NCBI RefSeq assembly: GCF_001426905.1
Contig: NZ_LMFQ01000007.1
Coordinates: forward strand, 7,643 to 71,642
DNA length: 64,000 nt
Source: Caulobacter sp. Root1455
Lineage (GTDB): Bacteria; Pseudomonadota; Alphaproteobacteria; Caulobacterales; Caulobacteraceae
Direction: 5' to 3'
Below are positions 1 through 8,415 of the stretch, in pieces; the stretch's first letter is position 1; every line of letters begins with the position of its first letter. Below the pieces are notes generated by a model. It was not told the DNA's origin. It saw only the letters and a program-made list of their open reading frames with translations, and did not search any database. A program made the position numbers and the translations under genes.

Positions 1-134
1 GCCGCGTCGCGGCGGCGCGACGCGCCGTCCTTGACACGGCCAGACGCCAGAGCTCCGATCCACCAAGGCTTTAAGGCGCGGCCCCATCCGGGGCGGATGG
101 GCGGTCGACCGGCGGCCCAACCCAAGGGGGGACG

Positions 135-425
135 ATGAAGGCCTATCTCGTGCTCGACCTGGAGGTCCACGACTTCGCCAGCTTCAGCCCGTACATCGCG
201 GCGATCCCCGCGCACATCGCCCGGCACGGGGGGCGATACATCGTCCAAGGCGCCGAGCCGACCTACATCGAGGGCGACTGGAAGCCCCAGCGTCTGGTGA
301 TCATTGAGTTTCCCGACCGCGCGAACGCCGAGGCGTTTCTGGGCGATCCCGGCATCCAGGATCTGTTCAAGGTTCGACACGACACGACGACCAGCAAGCT
401 CGTGCTCGCCGACGGATGCTCGTAG
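135..425 (+). CDS. DUF1330 family protein
   Basis: A 96-residue protein of the DUF1330 family: small alpha/beta proteins with a ferredoxin-like (dimeric alpha-beta barrel) fold and no settled function. The family look comes from the opening MKAYLVLDLEVHD, the central HGGRYIVQG turn and the VIIEFPDRANAEAFL segment, which matches the usual family pattern of a strand followed by a helix. No signal peptide is present, so it is probably cytoplasmic. The start is supported by a purine-rich AAGGGGGGACG stretch directly upstream. It converges on the Lrp-type regulator gene with only 9 nt between the two stop codons. The function cannot be stated. Confidence 0.85.
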   Translation: MKAYLVLDLEVHDFASFSPYIAAIPAHIARHGGRYIVQGAEPTYIEGDWKPQRLVIIEFPDRANAEAFLGDPGIQDLFKVRHDTTTSKLVLADGCS

Positions 426-434
426 CCCGCCCCC

Positions 435-905
435 CTACTCCAGATAGTCCAGCGGCAACGCCGTCGCGTCCTTGATGGTCTCCAGCACGAAGCTGGAGCG
501 GATGTCCTTCACGGCCGGCATCTTCAGCAGGCGCTTCATCGTGAAGTCGGCATAGGCGTCGAGATTGGGGGCCACCACCCGCAACAGGTAGTCGTAGCCG
601 CCGGTCATGGCGTGGCAGCCCACCACCATCGGCTCGCGCCGCACGGCCTCGGCGAAGGCCTCGGCGGCGGTCTCGCTGTGGCGGTCGACCTGCACCTCGA
701 CATAGGCCAGAAGGTCCAGCCGCGCCTTGCGCCGGTCGAGCAGGGCGACGTAGCCGCAGATCAGGCCCGAGGCCTCCAACTGCTTGACCCGCCGCAGGCA
801 GGGGCTGGGCGACAAACCCACCCGCTCGGCCAGCTCGACATTCGTGACCGAGCTGTCCTGCTGGAGGATTTCCAGGATCTTGCGATCGGCGCGGGTGAGC
901 TTCAT
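435..905 (-). CDS. Lrp/AsnC family transcriptional regulator
   Basis: A 156-residue feast/famine regulator. The N-terminal winged helix-turn-helix (about residues 4-60) contains DRKILEILQQDSSVTNVELA and the typical VGLSPSPCLRRVKQLE recognition segment. The C-terminal RAM/AsnC ligand-binding and oligomerisation domain (about 65-150) includes HAMTGGYDYLLRVVAPN, the usual GxxDYLL effector-binding region. Length and architecture are normal for the family. Members bind amino acids and usually regulate themselves and amino-acid genes. A perfect 7-5-7 palindrome (927-945) lies 22 nt before this start and is a good candidate for the autoregulatory site. The regulated pathway is unknown; no amino-acid metabolism gene adjoins it. 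Confidence 0.93.
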   Translation of the reverse strand: MKLTRADRKILEILQQDSSVTNVELAERVGLSPSPCLRRVKQLEASGLICGYVALLDRRKARLDLLAYVEVQVDRHSETAAEAFAEAVRREPMVVGCHAMTGGYDYLLRVVAPNLDAYADFTMKRLLKMPAVKDIRSSFVLETIKDATALPLDYLE

Positions 906-926
906 CGTGACCCAATCTTCAGGCGG

Positions 927-945
927 CTTGGCAGATCATGCCAAG
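927..945. promoter_or_regulatory. Palindromic operator candidate for the Lrp-type regulator
   Basis: CTTGGCA-N5-TGCCAAG, a perfect inverted repeat in the short region between the divergent regulator and lipoprotein genes. Its size and position suit autoregulation by an Lrp/AsnC protein. That it is bound is inference. Confidence 0.5.
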
Positions 946-1057
946 TCTAGCGCGATCGGGCGGCTTGGAACACCACGGCGGCGTTGGCCGGAGCCTTAAG
1001 GCAGGCCGGACGTTGGACCCCGCGAGGACGATCAACGTCCCCCTTCCGGAGAATCCC

Positions 1058-1360
1058 ATGCGCGTCGCCCTACTGATTTCCGCCTCGATCGCCAGCCTGT
1101 CGCTGATGGCCTGCTCGCAGAAGACCGAGGACCACACGGCCGCCGCCGCCGATCAGGCCGGCGCCGCCGCCTCGTCGGCCGCCCAGGACACCGCCAACAA
1201 CGCCAATACGGCCGCCGCCAACACCGCCGCGGCGACGGACAAGGCGGCCGACAACACCGCCGCCGCCGCCGACAAGGCCGCTGAAAACACGTCCGACGCC
1301 GTCGCCGCCGCCGAGCGCAAGACCGACGCCGCCGCCGACGCGGCCGCCAAGACCCACTAG
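1058..1360 (+). CDS. Small Ala-rich lipoprotein with degenerate repeats
   Basis: A 100-residue predicted lipoprotein. The start at 1058 gives a short basic/hydrophobic signal sequence ending in the lipobox LMAC, with the acylated Cys at residue 19; a longer frame beginning at 938 would bury that signal. The mature part is nearly all Ala, Asp, Asn, Thr and Lys in degenerate repeats such as ATDKAADNTAAAADKAAENT, which should form a long amphipathic helix. The composition recalls small envelope lipoproteins and coiled-coil spacers, but I recognise no named family. It is transcribed divergently from the Lrp-type regulator. Because Ala codons are GC-rich, the opposite strand is also open here, but those frames show no coding character. 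Confidence 0.75.
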   Translation: MRVALLISASIASLSLMACSQKTEDHTAAAADQAGAAASSAAQDTANNANTAAANTAAATDKAADNTAAAADKAAENTSDAVAAAERKTDAAADAAAKTH

Positions 1361-1378
1361 ATCATCCGCAAAGCAAAA

Positions 1379-1402
1379 CCCCCGGAGCTCTCGCTCCGGG
1401 GG
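1379..1402 (-). terminator. Intrinsic terminator of ftsZ
   Basis: A 10-bp GC stem (CCCCCGGAGC / GCTCCGGGGG) with a TCTC loop on the plus strand. Read on the minus strand, the direction of ftsZ, the stem is followed directly by TTTTGC, so it is a proper rho-independent terminator 44 nt past the ftsZ stop. On the plus strand the hairpin could also end the lipoprotein transcript, but there is no T-run on that side. Confidence 0.85.
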
Positions 1403-1446
1403 TCTCGGTTACGCTTACAGGTACGCCACTAAACTTATCGGGACTT

Positions 1447-2982
1447 TCAGTTGGCCAGGCGGCGCAGGAAGGACGGGATCTCCAGATCCTCGCCTTCGTC
1501 GGCCGCCGGCTGGTCCAGCGGCTGCAGCTGCGGGCGGGCCGAACCCGTCTGGCGCGGCTGCTGGGCCGTGGGTTGCTCGTAGCGCTGCTGGCGGCCGCCG
1601 CCGAACAGGCTCATCCAGCCGCCCGACTTCTGGGCTCGGCGGTCCTCGTAGGTTTCGCTGTAGAGCGGCTCGTCCTCGACCTCGGCGCCGTCGGCGACCA
1701 GCGGGTCGACGATGCGGGTGACGCGCGGCGCCGGGGCGGCGATGCGCGGCTCGACTTCCATCACCGGCTCTTCGAAGTGCAGGTCTTCCTGGGCTTCGAC
1801 GACCGGAGCGGGTTCTTCATAGGCCGGTTCCGGCGCGTAGGACGCGGTCGCGGCCGGACGCTCGATCGGGCGCGGCTCGTAGCGCATGCCCGGACGGCCG
1901 GCCTCGGCGGTGACCGGGGCGGGCGCGGGCTGCGGCGCGGCGGGACGGGTCTCGGCGATCAGCGGCTGGGCCGTGGTGTTGCGCGAGACCGGCTTGGGTT
2001 CGATCTGGGCGATGGAGGCGCCGTCCATGCCGGTGGCGACCACCGACACGCGGATCACGCCGTCCAGCGACGGGTCGAAGGCGGCGCCGAAGATGATGTT
2101 GGCTTCCGGATCGACCTGGTCGGAGATGGCGTTGGCGGCCTCGTCGACTTCCAGCAGGGTCATGTCCATGCCGCCGGTCACGTTGACCAGCACGGCCTTG
2201 GCGCCCTTCAGCGAGACTTCGTCCAGCAGCGGGTTGGCGATGGCGTTCTGGGCGGCCATCAGGGCGCGGTCTTCGCCGGTGCCCTCGCCGGTGCCCATCA
2301 TCGCCTTGCCCATTTCGGTCATGACCGTGCGGACGTCGGCGAAGTCGAGGTTGATCAGGCCCGGCAGGACCATCAGGTCGGTGATCGAGCGGACGCCCGA
2401 GTGCAGCACCTGGTCGGCCATGCCGAAGGCTTCGGCGAAGGTCGTGCGCTCGTTGGCGACGCGGAACAGGTTCTGGTTCGGAATGACGATCAGGGTGTCG
2501 ACATAGCGCTGCAGCTCACCGATGCCGGCGTCGGCCAGGCGCATGCGGTGGCGGCCTTCGAAGTGGAAGGGCTTGGTGACCACGCCGACGGTCAGGATGC
2601 CGCGCTCGCGGGCGCATTTGGCGATGATCGGGGCCGCGCCGGTGCCGGTGCCGCCGCCCATGCCGGCGGTGATGAACACCATGTGCGCGCCGTCCAGGTG
2701 CTCGCCGATCTCGGGGAAGCTCTCCTCGGCGGCGCTCATGCCGACTTCGGGGTGAGCGCCCGCGCCCAGGCCCTGGGTCACTTGCACGCCGAGCTGGATG
2801 CGACGGTCGGTCTTGGCGAACTGAAGCTGCTGCGCGTCGGTGTTGGCCACCACGAACTCAACACCCTCGAGGCCGGCCTCGATCATGTTGTTGACGGCAT
2901 TGCCACCAGCCCCGCCGACCCCGAACACCACGATACGCGGCTTCAGTTCAGTGGTGCGCGGCGCGGAAAGAGAAATAGCCAT
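1447..2982 (-). CDS. ftsZ: Cell division protein FtsZ
   Basis: Tubulin-like GTPase that polymerises into the Z-ring at midcell and recruits the divisome. The 511-residue product has the N-terminal GTPase domain with the tubulin signature GGGTGTG at residues 109-115 and the T7-loop segment [13 protein letters not shown]-terminal polymerisation domain follows, then a disordered Pro/Ala/Glu-rich linker from about residue 325 to 490, and the conserved C-terminal peptide [10 protein letters not shown] that binds FtsA and other partners. The long linker makes it much larger than E. coli FtsZ and is typical of Caulobacter. It is the last gene of the dcw cluster, has its own upstream region of 479 nt with a CtrA box and GANTC sites, and ends in an intrinsic terminator. 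Confidence 0.99.
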   Translation of the reverse strand: MAISLSAPRTTELKPRIVVFGVGGAGGNAVNNMIEAGLEGVEFVVANTDAQQLQFAKTDRRIQLGVQVTQGLGAGAHPEVGMSAAEESFPEIGEHLDGAHMVFITAGMGGGTGTGAAPIIAKCARERGILTVGVVTKPFHFEGRHRMRLADAGIGELQRYVDTLIVIPNQNLFRVANERTTFAEAFGMADQVLHSGVRSITDLMVLPGLINLDFADVRTVMTEMGKAMMGTGEGTGEDRALMAAQNAIANPLLDEVSLKGAKAVLVNVTGGMDMTLLEVDEAANAISDQVDPEANIIFGAAFDPSLDGVIRVSVVATGMDGASIAQIEPKPVSRNTTAQPLIAETRPAAPQPAPAPVTAEAGRPGMRYEPRPIERPAATASYAPEPAYEEPAPVVEAQEDLHFEEPVMEVEPRIAAPAPRVTRIVDPLVADGAEVEDEPLYSETYEDRRAQKSGGWMSLFGGGRQQRYEQPTAQQPRQTGSARPQLQPLDQPAADEGEDLEIPSFLRRLAN

Positions 2983-3079
2983 GGGAGCCTCGCGTCTTAA
3001 ACGCCGAATTCGTCAACTGCCGAACAGATCACCGTCGGGAGTCATCTCGACGATCCGGTTAACAGAACAACCACCAACC

Positions 3080-3095
3080 TTAATCGGTGGTTAAC
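3080..3095. promoter_or_regulatory. CtrA-binding box upstream of ftsZ
   Basis: TTAATCGGTGGTTAAC is an exact match to the full CtrA consensus TTAA-N7-TTAA(C), 98 nt before the ftsZ start. A GAGTC methylation site follows at 3106-3110. Confidence 0.85.
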
Positions 3096-3393
3096 TCCAT
3101 AAAGTGAGTCGGCTCCCGGTCGACCCCGAACGGGTCGAAAAAATCCAGTTATCCAAAGGAATCACAGGGGATTCCGCAGGTTCCCCAGGGTACCCCGAAG
3201 GGCCATGCGGCGGAACGCCGCTGACCGGAAAAGCCTTGGAAAACCCCGTTTTCGGAGCCTTGAAAACTAGGCTGTTAGGTGTTTCCGACACTTAGATCGT
3301 AAACGCTTATGCTTAAGTTCTGTTAAGACTTGGCCGTTGTTCTTGGCGTCTGACGCCAAGACGAAAAAATTGCCGTCGACGGGGAATTTTACA

Positions 3394-3415
3394 GTCGCGC
3401 TCCGACGGGCGCGAC
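3394..3415 (-). terminator. Possible hairpin terminator after ftsA
   Basis: GTCGCGC and GCGCGAC form a 7-bp stem around an 8-nt loop, 47 nt past the ftsA stop. On the minus strand it is followed by TGTAAAATT, a weak U-rich tail. It may cause partial termination, separating ftsA transcription from the ftsZ promoter. Confidence 0.35.
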
Positions 3416-3461
3416 TCAGCCAAGCTTGCGTCGCGCGGGCGCGCGTCCCGCGACCGCTCTA

Positions 3462-4787
3462 TCAGAGATTGTCGCGCAGCCAGGCGGCGGCCTTGGCCAC
3501 GGGACTGGCGTTGGGGTCCATCGGACGCTTGCGGATCGCCGCGCCGGCCAGGGCCTTGGGCGAGACCACCTCGCGCGGGCCGAACGCCGTGCGGTGCAGG
3601 ACGCCGGCGGCGGCGCAGAAGGCCGGACCCGACGCGGCGTCGGCCAGGTGCGGCACCCGACGGGGACGGCCCAGGCGGACCGGACGATCGAAGACGCGCA
3701 CGGCCACTTCGCGCACGCCGGCCAGCTGGCTGGCGCCGCCGGTCAGGACGATGCCCGCGCCCGGCTCGACCGGGGCGCCCGAGGCCTTCAGGCGCTCGCG
3801 CAGCAGCTCCAGCGTCTCCTCGACGCGCGGCTGGATGATGCCTTTCAGCAGGCTGCGGGGCGCGATCACCGGACCGGCGCCCGGATCGTCGCCGCGCGGC
3901 GGGGCCTCGATCATCTCGCGGTCCTCGTTGGCCGAGGCGATGGCCGATCCGTGCAGGGTCTTGATGCGCTCGGCGCCGGCGACCGAGGTCTGCAGGCCGC
4001 GGGCGATGTCCTGCGTCACGTGCCCGCCGCCGACGGCCAGGCTGTCGACGTGGCACAGGGCGCCGTTGTTGAACACCGCCACCGAGGTCGAGCCGCCGCC
4101 CATGTCGATGCAGACGGCGCCCAGGTCCATCTCGTCCTCTTCCAGGGCCGCCAGGGCCGAGGCGAAGGGCGCGGCGACCACGCCCTCGAACGACAGGTGG
4201 GCCCGCTCGACGCAGTGGGCCAGGGTGTGGAAGATGTTCTCGTTGATCGAGACGACCAGCAGCTCCAGACCCAGGGCGCGGCCGAACATGGCGCGCGGAT
4301 CGCGGATGCCGCGCTGGCCGTCGACCGACCAGGCGATCGGCAGCAGGTGGATCGGCTTGCGGCCGGGAATGCGGACTTGCGCCAGGGCCGAGGCGATGGC
4401 GCGCGACAGGTCGCCGTCGCCGATCGGGCGGGCGCCCAGCGACACCTGGGTCTGGACGCGGTGGCTGGCCAGCTGGCCGCCGGCCGTGCAGACGCTGACG
4501 CCCTGGACGTTGACGCCGGCCACGGTCTCGGCGCGCTCGACGGCCTGGGCGATGGCTTGCGCCGCCTCGTCCAGATTGACGATCGCCCCGCCGCGCACGC
4601 CGCGCGACTGCACATAGCCGACGCCGGCCGTGGTCAGGGTGCGGTTGTCGCGATGGATCCCATCGGCCTTCATGATGAAGCAGGTGACCTTGGACGCGCC
4701 AAGATCGACGGCCGCGACCGCCGGCTGACGCACGAGCGTCGCCTTCAGGCCTTCGCGGGCCTGTTTCCGGTCATCCAGTCGCGACAT
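3462..4787 (-). CDS. ftsA: Cell division protein FtsA
   Basis: Actin-like ATPase that tethers FtsZ filaments to the membrane and activates the divisome. With the start at 4787 the product has 441 residues. Visible features are the phosphate-1 loop AVDLGASKVTCF (about 26-37), the 1C/SHS2 insertion domain around residues 100-185, the phosphate-2 motif IDMGGGS (227-233) and a C-terminal amphipathic helix VAKAAAWLRDNL that acts as the membrane-targeting sequence. The frame stays open upstream to 4862, but that would overlap ftsQ by 44 nt; the ATG at 4787 leaves a 31-nt gap and gives the usual FtsA N-terminus. It is cotranscribed with ftsQ. Confidence 0.97.
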   Translation of the reverse strand: MSRLDDRKQAREGLKATLVRQPAVAAVDLGASKVTCFIMKADGIHRDNRTLTTAGVGYVQSRGVRGGAIVNLDEAAQAIAQAVERAETVAGVNVQGVSVCTAGGQLASHRVQTQVSLGARPIGDGDLSRAIASALAQVRIPGRKPIHLLPIAWSVDGQRGIRDPRAMFGRALGLELLVVSINENIFHTLAHCVERAHLSFEGVVAAPFASALAALEEDEMDLGAVCIDMGGGSTSVAVFNNGALCHVDSLAVGGGHVTQDIARGLQTSVAGAERIKTLHGSAIASANEDREMIEAPPRGDDPGAGPVIAPRSLLKGIIQPRVEETLELLRERLKASGAPVEPGAGIVLTGGASQLAGVREVAVRVFDRPVRLGRPRRVPHLADAASGPAFCAAAGVLHRTAFGPREVVSPKALAGAAIRKRPMDPNASPVAKAAAWLRDNL

Positions 4788-4818
4788 CGCTACAGTCACC
4801 TCACACACAAGTTCATGT

Positions 4819-5730
4819 TCAAGCCCCGCCGGCGACGGGCTGCCCGGGCAGCACCGCGTCACGAGGCCTCACGGCCACCATCTCGGGATCGCGCAGATCG
4901 ATGCGCGCGAAGCCGAGATCGAGGATTCGTTGTCGTTGATCGAGCTGATCCAATTGAATCAGCGCGGACTCTTCGTCAATGGCCGGAAGCTGGATCAGCG
5001 AACCATCTTTCAGGCGCAGGTCCCAGCGGCGGTCGTCGACGCGCACCAGGGCCTCCAGACGGTCGCGCAGGCGCGGCCGGGCGTTGACGGCCGGCAGGAT
5101 GGCGCCGGCGGCCTGGTCGGCGCCCTGCCCCACCACCAGCGGCAGCTGCGGGAAGCGCGCGGCGTCGGCCTCGCGGATGATCCGGCCCTCGCCGTCGATC
5201 ACCCGCATGGCGCCGGAATGCTGCCAGACGGCCAAGGCCGGGCGCTCCTCGACGGAGATGAACACGGTGTCGGGCAGCAGGCGCACGACCTTGGCGGACT
5301 TGACCCAGCCCACGGCCTCGACCCGCGTGCGCAGGGCGGCCAGGTCCAGGCCCAGGGTCGGCTGGTCCTGGTACAGGGCCGCGGCGTTCATGATGTCGGC
5401 CTTCGCCATCGGCGAGGCGCCCTCGATGTGCACGGTCTTCAGCTTGAAGCCCATGTCGGCGAACTCGCCGTCGACGCCGCGCATCAGGGCCTGGCCCAGG
5501 CGCTCGATCCGGTGGCCGGTGGCCAGGGTGGCGACCAGGGCGACGACCAGCGCTCCGCCGGCCACGGTCAGGGCCAGGCGGGGCGACACGCCCACGCCGC
5601 CGCGCGCGGCTTGCAGTTTCCCGGCCGGCGGCGCGGCGGTGCGCGCGGCCGATCGGGCCTTCGGACTTGCGGGCGCTTCGGCCCGGGGGCGCGTTGGCTT
5701 ACGCGATCCCCCCCGCAAACCTGCGGGCAT
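4819..5730 (-). CDS. ftsQ: Cell division protein FtsQ
   Basis: Bitopic inner-membrane divisome protein that with FtsL and FtsB couples FtsZ to septal wall synthesis. The 303-residue product has a basic, Pro-rich cytoplasmic tail (1-45), one transmembrane segment (about 50-70, ALTVAGGALVVALVATLA), a POTRA domain (roughly 85-155, with HIEGASPMAKADI) and the FtsQ domain with LPDTVFISVEERPALAVW. The ATG at 5730 is chosen because GGAGGA sits 8 nt before it; a TTG at 5745 in the same frame has no such site. The gene overlaps the 3' end of ddl by 32 nt, so translation is probably coupled. Confidence 0.96.
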   Translation of the reverse strand: MPAGLRGGSRKPTRPRAEAPASPKARSAARTAAPPAGKLQAARGGVGVSPRLALTVAGGALVVALVATLATGHRIERLGQALMRGVDGEFADMGFKLKTVHIEGASPMAKADIMNAAALYQDQPTLGLDLAALRTRVEAVGWVKSAKVVRLLPDTVFISVEERPALAVWQHSGAMRVIDGEGRIIREADAARFPQLPLVVGQGADQAAGAILPAVNARPRLRDRLEALVRVDDRRWDLRLKDGSLIQLPAIDEESALIQLDQLDQRQRILDLGFARIDLRDPEMVAVRPRDAVLPGQPVAGGA

Positions 5731-6655
5731 AAGCGTCCTCCACAATCCAGAACACTAAACGATCAAACGAAACACCGGCGTGGTCCGCCTGCTCGGGGGC
5801 GAGCGAAGTGGGTGTCATGCCGGGCTGCGTATTGACCTCTAGAAGGACCAGAAGGTCGTTAATGTCGTCATAACGGAAGTCGACCCGAGTCACACCTCGG
5901 CAACCAAGACTTGCATGGCCAAGCTCGGCGGCGCGCAGGGCCCGATCCCTTACGGCGTCGGGAATCGGGGCCGGCAGGAGGTGAATCGAGCCGCCTTGCG
6001 AGTACTTGGCGTCGTAGTCATAGAAACCTGTGGATGAGCGAATTTCGGTGACCGCCAGGGCCCTGGGACGATTTGACTCACCCACCACCGCGACGGCCAG
6101 CTCCAGTCCGGGGACATACGGCTCGACCATCACCGTTTCGCCGTAGGCCCAGCCCGGCGCGGCCAGTTCGGTCGGCGGGGCGTTGGCGCCCTCGGGCACG
6201 ATGAACACCCCGACCGACGATCCCTCGGCGTTGGGCTTCACCACATAGGGCGGCGGCATCACATGGTCGCGGGCGACATCGTGGCGGTCGAACAGGCCGC
6301 CGCCCGGCACGGCGATCCCCGCCGCCGCCAGCACCGCCTTTGACCTGGCCTTGTCCATCGCCAGGGCCGAGGCCAGGACGCCGGAGTGGGTGTAGGCCAG
6401 GCCCAGGGTCTCCAGCACGCCCTGCACGCAGCCGTCCTCGCCCCAGCGGCCGTGCAGGCCGTTGAAGACGAGGTCGGGCCGCAGGGCGGTCAGGACCTGG
6501 GCGATGTCGGGGCCGGGATCCACGCGCGTGACCCGCGCCCCCAGCCGCTCGAGCGCGGCGGCGTAGGCCGCGCCGGTGGCCAGGCTGACCTCGCGCTCGG
6601 CCGACGGGCCGCCGAGCAGGACGACGATGTGCTGGTTGGCGAGGGGCTGGGTCAT
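5699..6655 (-). CDS. ddl: D-alanine--D-alanine ligase
   Basis: ATP-dependent ligase joining two D-alanines into the dipeptide that MurF adds to the peptidoglycan precursor; cytoplasmic. The 318-residue ATP-grasp protein shows the N-terminal GGPSAEREVSL motif (15-25), the FNGLHGRWGEDGCVQG D-Ala-binding motif, the PYVVKPNAEGSSVGV ATP-grasp loop and the C-terminal LLVLLEVNTQPGMT metal/ATP site. Length is normal for a bacterial DdlB. It precedes ftsQ with a 32-nt overlap, as in many dcw clusters. Upstream lies a hairpin repeat (6737-6861), not a gene. Confidence 0.98.
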   Translation of the reverse strand: MTQPLANQHIVVLLGGPSAEREVSLATGAAYAAALERLGARVTRVDPGPDIAQVLTALRPDLVFNGLHGRWGEDGCVQGVLETLGLAYTHSGVLASALAMDKARSKAVLAAAGIAVPGGGLFDRHDVARDHVMPPPYVVKPNAEGSSVGVFIVPEGANAPPTELAAPGWAYGETVMVEPYVPGLELAVAVVGESNRPRALAVTEIRSSTGFYDYDAKYSQGGSIHLLPAPIPDAVRDRALRAAELGHASLGCRGVTRVDFRYDDINDLLVLLEVNTQPGMTPTSLAPEQADHAGVSFDRLVFWIVEDAYARRFAGGIA

Positions 6656-6736
6656 GGACCGCAGCGGTAGCGGGGCGATGTGGAGCTGGGAGGGAGAGAG
6701 AGTGGAGCTTTGATGCGCCCTCTCCTACCCCAGCTC

Positions 6737-6861
6737 GTCATCCGGGCCTTGTGCCCGGGAACCCTGGTTCAGCTGACGGTGAAGCGCCGTGGCGCGCCGG
6801 CGCGCCAAACCTCTGCCCTTGCGATGGACAAAGGGGTCCCGGGCACAAGGCCCGGGATGAC
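6737..6861. repeat. REP-like inverted repeat between ddl and the M28 peptidase gene
   Basis: Two 27-nt arms, 6737-6763 and 6835-6861, are inverted copies with a one-base shift: the left carries GTCATCCGGGCCTTGTGCCC and the right reads GGGCACAAGGCCCGGGATGAC in its core. Each arm can also fold on itself (GGGC.../...GCCC). It belongs to the same GTCATCCCGG...CCGGGACC type as the element at 44721-44824. It fills the gap between two same-strand genes and may act as a transcript hairpin. Confidence 0.85.
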
Positions 6862-6883
6862 GGCTGAAAGGTGGATGGACGAG

Positions 6884-8296
6884 CTAGTGACCCGCCGGCG
6901 TCGCCGCCTTCGCCGCCGTCAGCGCCCGGAAGTCGATGTCGCTGTCGGCCGCGAAGTACAGCAGCGACGCCCAGGCGGCGACGTTCTGAGCCAGGTTCTC
7001 TGGCTTGACCTTGTCCAGGGTGTCGTCGGCGCTGTGGTGCAGGTCGAAGTAGCGGCTGGCGTCCTGGGTCAAGCCGAAGGCCGGCACGCCGGCTTCCTGC
7101 AGGCCCTCGACGTCCGAGCCGGCGTGGCCGACCGGCTCGCGGGCCAGGAAGATCTTCAGCGGCAGCAGGGTGTTGACCGCCGCCTTCATGGCCGGATGGT
7201 CGGCCGAGCCGGCGGGCAGGCGGACCTCGAAGATCCGGTCGCCGCCGACGTCGCTCTCGCCGGTGAACACCGTGCGGGCGACCTCGTCCTTGTGGGCGGC
7301 CATGTAGGCGTCGCTGGAGCCGCCGGTCTCTTCCGAGCCGAACATCACCACGCGGATGGTGCGCTTGGGATGCTTGGGCAGGTCGCCGATCAGCTTGGCG
7401 GCGGCCGTGGTGATGGCGATGCCCGCGCCGTCGTCGATCGCGCCCTCGCCCGGATCCCAGGCGTCAAGGTGGCCGCCGATCACGATCAGTTCCTCGGGCT
7501 TGGACGAGCCGGGGATCTCGCCGATTACGTTCCAGGCCATGGCCTTCTCGTCGACGTGCGACTGCAGGTTCAGCTTGATCTTCACGGTTTTGCCACGCGA
7601 AGCCAGACGCTGAAGGAGGTCGGCGTCCGGCACGCCCAGGGCGCCGGCCGGCACCTTGGGGCCGTCGCCGACATAGGCCATGGCGCCGGTGTGGGCCTGG
7701 CGGCTGTCGCTGGTCGAGACCGAACGGGTCAGGTAGGCGACCGCGCCCTTCTTGCCGGCCAGGGCCGGACCGGTGTAGCGGACCATGGTGCCCGCGCCGT
7801 AGCCCGAGCCGTCCTGGGTGCGGGTCATCGGCTGGTTGATGACCACGATCTTGCCCTTCACGGCGCTGTCGGGCGCGGCGGCCAGGTCGGCCAGGGTGGT
7901 GAACACCACGATCTCGGCCTCGACGCCGCCCGCCGGGGTGGGGACCGAGTTGCCCAGGCCCAGGATCGACAGCTTCATCTCGTAGGGCGCGGTGATGGAG
8001 GCCGACTCCTCGCCGCGGATCCACGACGGCTTGGCGAACGGTTCGGCGCGGACGTTCTGGAAGCCCAGGGCCTTGAAGGTGGCCAGGCCCCAGTCCTTGG
8101 CGCGGATCGCGCCGGGCGAGCCGACGTTGCGCGGACCGATGTCGGTGGTCAGGGCTTCCAGGATGGTCCAGCCGGTCTTGTCGGTCAGGGCCTTGTCGCG
8201 CAGGGCCGCGCCCGTGGCGGCATCCTGGGCGTGAGACGCGCCGGCCATCAGGGCGGACACGGCGGCGGCGGTCAGCAGAGTGCGAAACAGGCGCAT
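6884..8296 (-). CDS. M28 family metallopeptidase, secreted aminopeptidase-like
   Basis: A predicted periplasmic zinc aminopeptidase of 470 residues. The ATG at 8296 follows GAGGGAG and opens a signal peptide (RLFRTLLTAAAVSALMAGASHA, cleaved near residue 23); a longer frame to 8353 would hide it. A PA domain occupies roughly residues 110-260. The M28 catalytic domain then shows the di-zinc ligands GGHLDAWDPGEGAIDDGAG, the catalytic Glu pair in FGSEETGGSSDAY, ESDVGGD and the final His in FDLHHSADDT. All metal ligands appear intact. It sits between murB and ddl inside the dcw cluster, which is not a standard place for such a gene; whether it acts on wall peptides or ordinary peptides cannot be told. 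Confidence 0.92.
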   Translation of the reverse strand: MRLFRTLLTAAAVSALMAGASHAQDAATGAALRDKALTDKTGWTILEALTTDIGPRNVGSPGAIRAKDWGLATFKALGFQNVRAEPFAKPSWIRGEESASITAPYEMKLSILGLGNSVPTPAGGVEAEIVVFTTLADLAAAPDSAVKGKIVVINQPMTRTQDGSGYGAGTMVRYTGPALAGKKGAVAYLTRSVSTSDSRQAHTGAMAYVGDGPKVPAGALGVPDADLLQRLASRGKTVKIKLNLQSHVDEKAMAWNVIGEIPGSSKPEELIVIGGHLDAWDPGEGAIDDGAGIAITTAAAKLIGDLPKHPKRTIRVVMFGSEETGGSSDAYMAAHKDEVARTVFTGESDVGGDRIFEVRLPAGSADHPAMKAAVNTLLPLKIFLAREPVGHAGSDVEGLQEAGVPAFGLTQDASRYFDLHHSADDTLDKVKPENLAQNVAAWASLLYFAADSDIDFRALTAAKAATPAGH

Positions 8297-8415
8297 GGAG
8301 ACTCCCTCGTTTGGGACATTCTCATAGCACCGCTCTGACCGGCGGATAGGCAACAGTCGGATGAACTATCGGTAACCTTTGGGATGCTCAACCTTGAGTC
8401 GCCCCGAACGAAGAT

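Larger units (their letters stand above)
2983..3461 (-). promoter_or_regulatory. ftsA-ftsZ intergenic region with the ftsZ promoter
   Basis: These 479 nt contain no convincing gene. They hold a perfect CtrA box (3080-3095), four GANTC sites (3039, 3106, 3159, 3170) and, nearer ftsA, inverted repeats at 3342-3360 and 3394-3415. In C. crescentus, ftsZ transcription is known to be repressed by CtrA and to depend on CcrM methylation through GcrA; the motifs seen here fit that scheme. I could not fix the -35/-10 elements. Confidence 0.7.

Noticed and set aside
1573..3000. Long open frame on the plus strand opposite ftsZ
   Set aside because: Mirror of ftsZ in GC-rich DNA; Gly/Asp/His/Arg-rich translation without any family feature.
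3091..3291. Small minus-strand frame in the ftsZ upstream region
   Set aside because: Ends at the CtrA box, has no ribosome-binding site and no conserved features; treated as regulatory DNA.
3313..3326. TTAA-N6-TTAA as a second CtrA box
   Set aside because: The spacer is 6, not 7 nt.
3342..3360. CTTGGCGTC-T-GACGCCAAG as terminator of ftsA
   Set aside because: A perfect dyad, but on the minus strand it is not followed by a T-run and its loop is too short; it is left as an unexplained dyad.
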